Assembly: GCA_030067835.1 (NCBI GenBank)
Contig: CP092441.1
Location: forward strand, 248,001-312,000
DNA: 64,000 nt
Source of the DNA: Chakrabartyella piscis
GTDB taxonomy: Bacteria; Bacillota; Clostridia; Lachnospirales; Anaerotignaceae
Reading direction: 5' to 3'
Position 1 is the first letter of the stretch, and every line of letters begins with the position of its first letter. A program made the position numbers and the translations under genes. Of the stretch, positions 17,027 through 23,463 are shown one piece after another. Under the pieces are notes generated by a model, which saw only the letters and a list, made by a program, of their open reading frames with translations, made no database searches and was not told the DNA's origin.

Positions 17027-17175
17027 GCGTGTCGAAAAGTCGACACGCTAACTTGAAATCAGGATTTCAAGTTGTAGTCATAGGTAAAAAAGACGATTTC
17101 CTCGCACAAGTGCTTCTACGAAGCACCTAGAAATCGCTTTTGTCCTCAACGAAATGCGATTTCGCCTGCGGATTA
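17027..17175. repeat. Cluster of consecutive hairpins after BCCT, module 2
   Basis: The first hairpin has a 9-bp stem GCGTGTCGA (17027-17035 with 17040-17048). The second has a 10-bp stem AACTTGAAAT (17050-17059 with 17064-17073). The third is nested: GACGATTTC at 17092-17100 pairs with GAAATCGC at 17130-17137 around an inner GTGCTTC-TAC-GAAGCAC (17110-17126). On the minus strand the third is followed by TTTTTT and would act as a terminator. More GATTTC/GAAAT pairing continues to about 17175. It could be a dispersed repeat or a structured 3' end. Confidence 0.55.
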
Positions 17176-17415
17176 AAGTCTGCGACGCAAAAAGAAAAAA
17201 GAATTTTGTTTTTTAACTGTCTGTAAAACTGTAAGCAAATTGCATCAATTTTAAAATTATGGAGGGCTAAACTTGTTTTTTGAAGGTAGTCCTCTTATTT
17301 TATAGGTTTGCCAAAACATTTATTTTTATTTTTTGATATTCAAAACCTTGTAGAACAGAAAAGTGAATCAGTTTGAATCCATTTCAACTCAAAATTACAT
17401 ATTGTCAATTTGGGA

Positions 17416-17433
17416 TGAGTCAAAAGCAACTCA
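17416..17433. promoter_or_regulatory. Candidate enhancer dyad 1 of module 3
   Basis: TGAGTCAAAAGCAACTCA: perfect 5-bp arms with an 8-base A-rich spacer. Confidence 0.55.
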
Positions 17434-17477
17434 ACATGCAAAAAAAGAGAAAAAAGGAGTGAGGAATGGGCAAAATA

Positions 17478-17495
17478 AGAGTTGAAAACAACTCA
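17478..17495. promoter_or_regulatory. Candidate enhancer dyad 2 of module 3
   Basis: AGAGTTGAAAACAACTCA: the same architecture as dyad 1, with a perfect inner palindrome GAGTTG-AAAA-CAACTC. Confidence 0.55.
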
Positions 17496-17574
17496 AGTGG
17501 AGATTTTGAAAAATGGATCAGGAGTTGATTTCTGGACAAGAAAAAAATGAGTTTCTACAAATGTGATAAAAAAA

Positions 17575-17592
17575 TGAGCCAAAAGCAATTCA
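17575..17592. promoter_or_regulatory. Candidate enhancer dyad 3 of module 3
   Basis: TGAGCCAAAAGCAATTCA: degenerate arms but the same 8-base spacing and CAAAAGCA core as dyad 1; 50 bases before the -24 element. Confidence 0.45.
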
Positions 17593-17638
17593 GAAAACTT
17601 GGTTTTTGTGCAAGATTATTTTTGACAAAAAATGAATG

Positions 17639-17655
17639 TTGGCACGCATCTTGCT
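17639..17655 (+). promoter_or_regulatory. Sigma-54 promoter P3
   Basis: TTGGCACGCATCTTGCT, GG at 17641-17642, GC at 17653-17654, ten bases apart. Confidence 0.88.
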
Positions 17656-17713
17656 TTATATAGAAGCATAGAAACGAACATAGTATCCGTTGAACGAGAA
17701 AGGGGCATTTATC

Positions 17714-18907
17714 ATGAAACCATTAGATGGGATTAAGGTAGTAGACTTTACACAAGCACATGCAGGAAGCTTGGCTACAATGATTTTGGCAGACTTTGGA
17801 GCAGAGGTTATCAAAATTGAAAGAGCAGGCGTTGGCGATATGGCAAGATATTGGGTGCCAATGAAAGGCGATGACAGTGCGTATTACACATACTTGAATC
17901 GAGGTAAAAAAAGCATCAGCTTGAATGCAGCATCTCCAGAAGGAAAAGAAATCTTGGTGAAACTCATCAAAGATGCAGATGTACTTTGTGAAAACTTTAA
18001 ATTGGGCAGTATGGAAAGAATGGGATTGACTTATGAAGAAGTGAAAGAAATCAATCCAACCATCATTTATGCATCTCTCAATGGTTTTGGTCAAACAGGA
18101 CCTATGAAAAATACAATCGGTTTGGATTTGCAACTCCAAGCAATGAGTGGTTTGATGGACAGAACAGGATTCCCAGATGGAGCACCCACAAAAGCAGGTC
18201 CTGCTATGGGGGATCAACTCAGTGGTACATATATGGCAATGGCAATCAATTTGGCATTGGTACACAAACGAAAAACTGGTGAAGGTCAAAGAATTGATAT
18301 CTCCATTTTGGATAGCTTGTTCTCCATTTTGGAAGCAGCACCAATGACCTACTGCTTGACTGGTGAAGTTCCTGAACGTGTGGGCAATTCTTACTTGGGT
18401 ATTTCTCCATATGATGCTTTGGAAGCAAAAGATGGATATGTGGCAGTGGGTATCTCCACAGATAGACAATGGGGCAAATTCTGTACAGCCCTTGGTATGG
18501 ATGAAATTGGTGCAGATGAAAGATACAAAACAAATGAATTGCGTGGCATTCACTATGAAACAGGTTTGAAAGATAAAATTGAAGCAGTGACCAAAACCAT
18601 GTCTAAGTTTGATATTGAAGCAAAACTGCGAGATGCTCGTTTGGCTGGCGCAGCAGTTTACACCGTTGCAGATGCAATGGCAAGTGACCAAATCAAAGAA
18701 AGAGAAATGTTGCAAACGGTAACAGACAAAGCTTTGGGTGAAGTGACTATGCCAGGTACTGTCATCAAAATGAGTGAAACACCAGGTGGCTACACAGAAG
18801 GAGCACCACTTTTGGGTGAAAATACAACAGAATACTTGACACAAATTGGATACAGTGCAGAAGAAATTGCAGCACTGGTAGAGAAAAAAATCATTGAGTT
18901 GGCATAA
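17714..18907 (+). CDS. Class III CoA-transferase, subtype A, module 3
   Basis: The 397-residue A-subtype protein ('IKVVDFTQAHAGSLATMILADFG') has catalytic D138 in 'GLDLQLQAMSG'. It is closer to A1 than to A2. The ATG at 17714 has AAAGGGG about 8 bases upstream; the longer frame from 17690 would begin before this ribosome site. It is the first gene behind P3. Confidence 0.85.
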   Translation: MKPLDGIKVVDFTQAHAGSLATMILADFGAEVIKIERAGVGDMARYWVPMKGDDSAYYTYLNRGKKSISLNAASPEGKEILVKLIKDADVLCENFKLGSMERMGLTYEEVKEINPTIIYASLNGFGQTGPMKNTIGLDLQLQAMSGLMDRTGFPDGAPTKAGPAMGDQLSGTYMAMAINLALVHKRKTGEGQRIDISILDSLFSILEAAPMTYCLTGEVPERVGNSYLGISPYDALEAKDGYVAVGISTDRQWGKFCTALGMDEIGADERYKTNELRGIHYETGLKDKIEAVTKTMSKFDIEAKLRDARLAGAAVYTVADAMASDQIKEREMLQTVTDKALGEVTMPGTVIKMSETPGGYTEGAPLLGENTTEYLTQIGYSAEEIAALVEKKIIELA

Positions 18908-18928
18908 ATGGGAAGGGAGATTGACAAT

Positions 18929-20110
18929 ATGAAAATTTTAGAAGGTTTGACTGTAATTGACTTTACCCAAGCATATAGTGGTCCATTCTGTACCATGAAC
19001 TTAGGTGATTTTGGTGCTAGGGTAATCAAAATTGAAAGAGCAGGCGTTGGTGACCAATCCAGAGAATGGACGCCATTCAAAGATGGCAACAGCGGTTATT
19101 ATGCAGCAATCAACAGAAACAAAGAAGGTATGTCTTTGGATATCAACACAGAAGAAGGAAAAGAAATTGCTTTGCGTATGATTGCAAATGCAGATGTGGT
19201 TGTGGAAAACTTCAAAGTGGGTACCTTGGATAAAATGGGACTTGGTTATGAAGATGTGAAAAAAGTCAATCCAGAAATCATTTACGCTTCCATTTCTGGT
19301 TTTGGACAAACAGGTCCATTGAAAGACTTGGCAGCTTATGATAACGTAATCCAAGCAATGAGCGGTATTATGGAAATGACAGGTTTCCCAGATGGCGTTC
19401 CAACTAAAATTGGTCCTGCTATTGGCGATAACTTCACAGGACTTACCATGGCTTTGGCAATCACAATGGCATATTACCATAAACTTGGCACAGGTAAAGG
19501 GCAACGTTTGGATGTTGCAATGATGGACACTTTGTTTGCAATTTTGGAAAGCCCAATTTTGTTCAAAACATTGCTTGGTGAAGATTTGTCTCGTGTAGGC
19601 AACTGTGATGTGACATTGACACCATATGATGTATATCCTTGTAAAGATGGTTATTTCTCTGCTGGTTTGGCTGGTGAAAGTGGTTGGGATCGTTTCTGCA
19701 AAGCAATTGAAATGCCAGAATTGGAAAAAGATCCAAGATTCATTGACAACGATACCAGATGTAAAAATTATGCAATCTTAACACCAATTATGACAGAGTT
19801 CTTCTTGACCAAAACAAGAGCAGAACTTGCTGATATTTTCACAGCAGCAAAAATTCCAAATTCTCCTGTTTCCACAATCCCAGAATTGATGGAACATCCA
19901 CAAATTGCAGCACGTGAGATGCTTGTACCTATGGTAGACCCTGGTGTAGGTGAATATTTGGCAATCAACAATCCAATGAAATTGTCTGTAACTCCTGCAT
20001 CCTTGGACAAACCAGCACCACTTATGGGTCAGGATACAGAAGCGATTTTGGAAAGTTTTGGATACAATGCAGAAGAAATCAAACAATTTGCAGCAAATGG
20101 AGCAATTTAA
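18929..20110 (+). CDS. Class III CoA-transferase, subtype B, module 3
   Basis: The 393-residue B-subtype protein ('IDFTQAYSGPFCTMNLGDFG') has catalytic D138 ('AYDNVIQAMSG'). The start is set at ATG 18929, behind AAGGGAG and in line with B1 and B2; the ATG at 18908 directly touches the A3 stop and lacks a ribosome site. It is co-transcribed with A3. Confidence 0.85.
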   Translation: MKILEGLTVIDFTQAYSGPFCTMNLGDFGARVIKIERAGVGDQSREWTPFKDGNSGYYAAINRNKEGMSLDINTEEGKEIALRMIANADVVVENFKVGTLDKMGLGYEDVKKVNPEIIYASISGFGQTGPLKDLAAYDNVIQAMSGIMEMTGFPDGVPTKIGPAIGDNFTGLTMALAITMAYYHKLGTGKGQRLDVAMMDTLFAILESPILFKTLLGEDLSRVGNCDVTLTPYDVYPCKDGYFSAGLAGESGWDRFCKAIEMPELEKDPRFIDNDTRCKNYAILTPIMTEFFLTKTRAELADIFTAAKIPNSPVSTIPELMEHPQIAAREMLVPMVDPGVGEYLAINNPMKLSVTPASLDKPAPLMGQDTEAILESFGYNAEEIKQFAANGAI

Positions 20111-20128
20111 TCGAATTTGAATCATCTT

Positions 20129-20155
20129 GTAGGGACACCCCTAGCGGGTGTCCGC
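20129..20155 (+). repeat. REP-like palindrome forming the B-BCCT intercistronic hairpin, module 3
   Basis: GTAG foot at 20129, then GGACACCC-N5-GGGTGTCC and GC. It both belongs to the window-wide REP family and occupies the hairpin position between the B and BCCT genes. Confidence 0.75.
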
Positions 20156-20185
20156 ATATAAAACGAATTGTAAGGAGGTACAGGT

Positions 20186-21763
20186 ATGGAGAATGGGAAT
20201 AAGCGTAAGCTGACGGAACAGTATGAAGTTGTATTGATGGTCATTAGTGTATTATTCATTGGGGCTATGGTAGTTGGTTTGACTGCATTTCCAGAAGAAG
20301 GAAAAGCAGTTGCAGCATCGGTATTGGGATTTTTGACAGGCACATTTGGTTCCACCATGCAATTTATAACAGTTGGTATTATTATATTTTTGATTGCCTT
20401 AGCATTTTCCAAATATGGTGACATTCGTTTGGGCAATGAAAAACCGCAATATTCCACAATGAGTTGGGTTGCAATGATGTTCTTCTGTGGGAATGGTGCT
20501 GGTACTGTATACTGGGCATTCCTAGAATGGGGCTGGCATTTCAACGCTGCACCACAATTGGGTGGTGTGGAAATCAGTGAAGCAATGAATTATGAATTGG
20601 CTATGGCATATACATTCTTTGATTGGGGTCCATCTGCTTGGGCACTGTTGTGTGTATTTGTTTTGCCATTTGCATATCATTATTACATCAAAAAAGACAA
20701 TGAACTCCGTTTCAGTCGCCTTTGTAAATATGCAGTAGGTGAAAAAGCAACAAAAGGTTTCTTTGGTAAAGTGGTTGACTTTATCTTTGTATTTGCAGCA
20801 GTAGGTTCCATTGCCATCACAGCTGGTACATCTGCAACTACAATCGCTGATGGTATCTCCAGTTTGACTGGTTTGGAATCCAATTTCACAATGGCAACTA
20901 CCATTTTGCTTTGTGTTGCTGTTTTGTATTCCATTTCTTCTTTGGTTGGTATCGAAAAAGGTATGAGAAGAATTTCTGACTGGAATGTATACTTCTGCTT
21001 GGCACTTTTGGGCTTCATTTTGATTTTTGGTGGCTACACACAATTCATCATTGACTCCATTGTCAATGCACTTGGTGTTTTGACCACAGAATATGCTCGT
21101 ATGAGTCTTTGGACTGACCCAGTTGCACAATCTGGTTATCCACAAGCTTGGACTACATTCTACTTGGTGTATTGGTTTACATTTGGACCTTTCACAGGCT
21201 TGTTTGTTGCAAAAATCTCCAAAGGTCGTAAAATCAAAGAAATCATTGCAAATATGTTGATTTCTGGTTCTGCTGGTTTGGTATTGTTCTTTGGTATCGT
21301 TGGTGGTTTCCAACAAGGTTTGCGTATGGATGGTATTTTGGATGTGCCTGCAATGTTGGCAAATGGTCAAGGTCCTGCAATTGCAACAGAAACCATTCGT
21401 TCATTGCCACTTTCTAGCATTGCAATGGTGGTATATCTCGTGGTTATCATTTTGTTCTTGGCAACCACATTGGATGCATGCTCCTTTACATTGTCCTCCA
21501 CAATTACAAAAGATTTCCAACCAAATGCTGAGCCAAACAAAGGCTTAAAATTCATCTGGTGTATCGTTTTGGTTGGTTTGCCTATCGCTGTTAGCTACAT
21601 TGGCACCGATATCGACACCATCAAAGCAATTGTATTGACCTCTGGTTTACCACTGGTTGTCATCTTGGGAATCATTTACTATGGTTTCCTACGAGAAATG
21701 AAGAATGACTTTGGCAACAAAACAAAGGATGAAATTTTGCAAATGGGACGTTTGGAAGAATAA
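20186..21763 (+). CDS. BCCT-family transporter, module 3
   Basis: The 525-residue BCCT carrier has 'AWTTFYLVYWFTFGPFTGLF' (W330 in the Trp-box segment) and 'FDWGPSAWALL', so it is of the same type as the module 1 carrier and clearly closer to it than to module 2. AAGGAGG precedes the ATG. A strong terminator follows at 21804. Confidence 0.88.
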   Translation: MENGNKRKLTEQYEVVLMVISVLFIGAMVVGLTAFPEEGKAVAASVLGFLTGTFGSTMQFITVGIIIFLIALAFSKYGDIRLGNEKPQYSTMSWVAMMFFCGNGAGTVYWAFLEWGWHFNAAPQLGGVEISEAMNYELAMAYTFFDWGPSAWALLCVFVLPFAYHYYIKKDNELRFSRLCKYAVGEKATKGFFGKVVDFIFVFAAVGSIAITAGTSATTIADGISSLTGLESNFTMATTILLCVAVLYSISSLVGIEKGMRRISDWNVYFCLALLGFILIFGGYTQFIIDSIVNALGVLTTEYARMSLWTDPVAQSGYPQAWTTFYLVYWFTFGPFTGLFVAKISKGRKIKEIIANMLISGSAGLVLFFGIVGGFQQGLRMDGILDVPAMLANGQGPAIATETIRSLPLSSIAMVVYLVVIILFLATTLDACSFTLSSTITKDFQPNAEPNKGLKFIWCIVLVGLPIAVSYIGTDIDTIKAIVLTSGLPLVVILGIIYYGFLREMKNDFGNKTKDEILQMGRLEE

Positions 21764-21803
21764 TCCTCACATTTTGTGAATCAACAAGTACATATAGTAT
21801 AGT

Positions 21804-21850
21804 AGGAAAGCGCAGGTATCCCCCTTAATACTTGTGCTTTCCTTTGTTTG
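21804..21850 (+). terminator. Terminator of the module 3 operon
   Basis: A 16-bp stem (21804-21819 with 21828-21843, two G-U pairs), then TTGTTTG. Confidence 0.85.
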
Positions 21851-21903
21851 TAAAATGTGGTACACTCAAAAAAAGAATGGATATTTATGGAAGGAGGAGG
21901 AAG

Positions 21904-23274
21904 ATGTTACAACCAAACAGCTTGAGTTTTGCAGAGTTTGTGAGACTTTTGGATGAAGCATATGATGAAATTTGTATATGGGACAAAGAGCAGCGTCTCA
22001 TTTATATGAATAAGGCTTGTTATCGTCATTATGGCTTGTTTCCAGAAGAAATGATTGGCAAAACAGTAGAGGAATTGACACAAAAAGAAGAATTGTGGTG
22101 GCCAACTTGTGTACCTGAAACCATGGAAATTCGAGAACCTGTTATCCAAAACCAAAAAACCTTCTTCAATACAAAAATGGTGACCATTTCTGTGCCGATT
22201 TTAGATGCAAATCAAAATGTGGAATATGTCATGCAAACGGTTCGTGATTCCAGTGAAAGTTTGTTTCAGATGCTTTCTGCTTATGGTGCTGTGGAAAACA
22301 TTTCAGAACCCATACATACAAAAATCATTGGCAAAAGTCCAGAAATCAAAGAAGTGAAATCCCAAATCAACAAAATTGCTAGAACCAAAGCACCCATCTT
22401 GATTTTGGGTGAAACGGGAACTGGGAAAAGCCTATTTGCCAAATATATCCATGAAAAAAGTGAACGCAAAAACAAACCATTTGTAGCCATCAATATGGCA
22501 AGTTTGAGTCCAACAGTCATTGAATCGGAATTGTTTGGGTATCAAAAGGGAGCCTTTACAGGTGCCAACAAAGAGGGCAAAAAAGGTATTTTTGAACTGG
22601 CAAATGGTGGTACATTATTCTTAGATGAAATTGGTGAATTGCCCTATGATTTACAGGCGAAATTTTTGCATGTCATCCAAGAGGAAGAAATCATACCAGT
22701 GGGTGCAATTGTGCCAATTCAATTGAACATTCGTGTAATTTGTGCCACAAATTGTAATATGGAAGAAATGATTGCAGCAGGAAAGTTTAGAGAAGATTTA
22801 TTCCACAGATTGAATACTTTTCAAATCACAATTCCACCTCTACGCAAACGAAGAGAGGACATTCCTGTTTTGGTTGCTTATTATTTGGAGCGATTCAATG
22901 AACGATACAAGAAAAATGCTTCCTGTTCAGAAGAAGTGTTGCAGGCTTTTTTGCGTTATAAATGGAGTGGAAATGTAAGAGAATTGTCCAATACCATAGA
23001 GCGTGGTGTGATTATGGCTGATGTTGGACGTATTGAAATTCATAACTTACAAGAAAGTTTCTTCAATATTGCCAATGTTCGAGAAGTGTGTACAGGGCTT
23101 CAGGGGGTAGAATCCTTTGATACAGCAGTGGAAGCATATGAAAAACGTTTGATTCTTTCAGCGGTACAGATCTATAAAACCAGTAGACGTGTGGCAGAGG
23201 CTTTGCAAATCAGCCAAACAAAAGCCAATCGCTTGATTCGAAAATATGTGACAACAGAAGAAATAATAGAATGA
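21904..23274 (+). CDS. Sigma-54-dependent activator with PAS domain (EBP3), downstream of module 3
   Basis: The 456-residue protein has a PAS domain (residues 8-115), AAA+ with GETGTGKS, a canonical GAFTGA and 'GTLFLDEIGE', and an intact HTH 'SRRVAEALQISQTKANRLIRKY'. The recognition helix 'SQTKAN' is identical to that of EBP2 and differs from EBP1 ('SQTTAKR'), which fits the shared enhancer-like dyads of modules 2 and 3. AAGGAGG precedes ATG 21904; the frame from 21832 starts inside the terminator. It may serve P3 and perhaps P2. Confidence 0.9.
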   Translation: MLQPNSLSFAEFVRLLDEAYDEICIWDKEQRLIYMNKACYRHYGLFPEEMIGKTVEELTQKEELWWPTCVPETMEIREPVIQNQKTFFNTKMVTISVPILDANQNVEYVMQTVRDSSESLFQMLSAYGAVENISEPIHTKIIGKSPEIKEVKSQINKIARTKAPILILGETGTGKSLFAKYIHEKSERKNKPFVAINMASLSPTVIESELFGYQKGAFTGANKEGKKGIFELANGGTLFLDEIGELPYDLQAKFLHVIQEEEIIPVGAIVPIQLNIRVICATNCNMEEMIAAGKFREDLFHRLNTFQITIPPLRKRREDIPVLVAYYLERFNERYKKNASCSEEVLQAFLRYKWSGNVRELSNTIERGVIMADVGRIEIHNLQESFFNIANVREVCTGLQGVESFDTAVEAYEKRLILSAVQIYKTSRRVAEALQISQTKANRLIRKYVTTEEIIE

Positions 23275-23295
23275 GAATATATGAGATAACCAAAG

Positions 23296-23332
23296 AACTC
23301 CCTGTCGGTATAAAAACTGATTGGGAGTTTTT
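23296..23332 (+). terminator. Terminator after EBP3
   Basis: AACTCCC / GGGAGTT outer stem and TCGGT / ACTGA inner stem with a small internal loop, followed by TTTTTG. Confidence 0.75.
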
Positions 23333-23463
23333 GAATGTGGATCCATACAAATTATCCTTATATATTTGTTGGAAATCCTTGTTTTCTGGGGTTTTGGATG
23401 GTACACTAAAAAAAGAATGAACACTGACTTGGGTTGGTAGCGATAGAAAAAGGGGGATTTAGG

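Larger units (their letters stand above)
17023..17713. promoter_or_regulatory. Intergenic region between modules 2 and 3
   Basis: This 691-base space has two parts. 17027-17175 is a chain of perfect hairpins. 17416-17654 holds three enhancer-like dyads and the module 3 sigma-54 promoter. No coding region was seen. Unlike modules 1 and 2, no activator gene precedes the promoter; EBP3 lies at the end of the module. Confidence 0.6.

Noticed and set aside
17723..18844. 373-codon minus-strand frame opposite the module 3 A gene (also 13089-14006 and 6790-7623)
   Set aside because: Antisense shadows of well-conserved CoA-transferases; Cys/His/Phe-rich translations, no ribosome site, and they recur at the same place in each paralogue.
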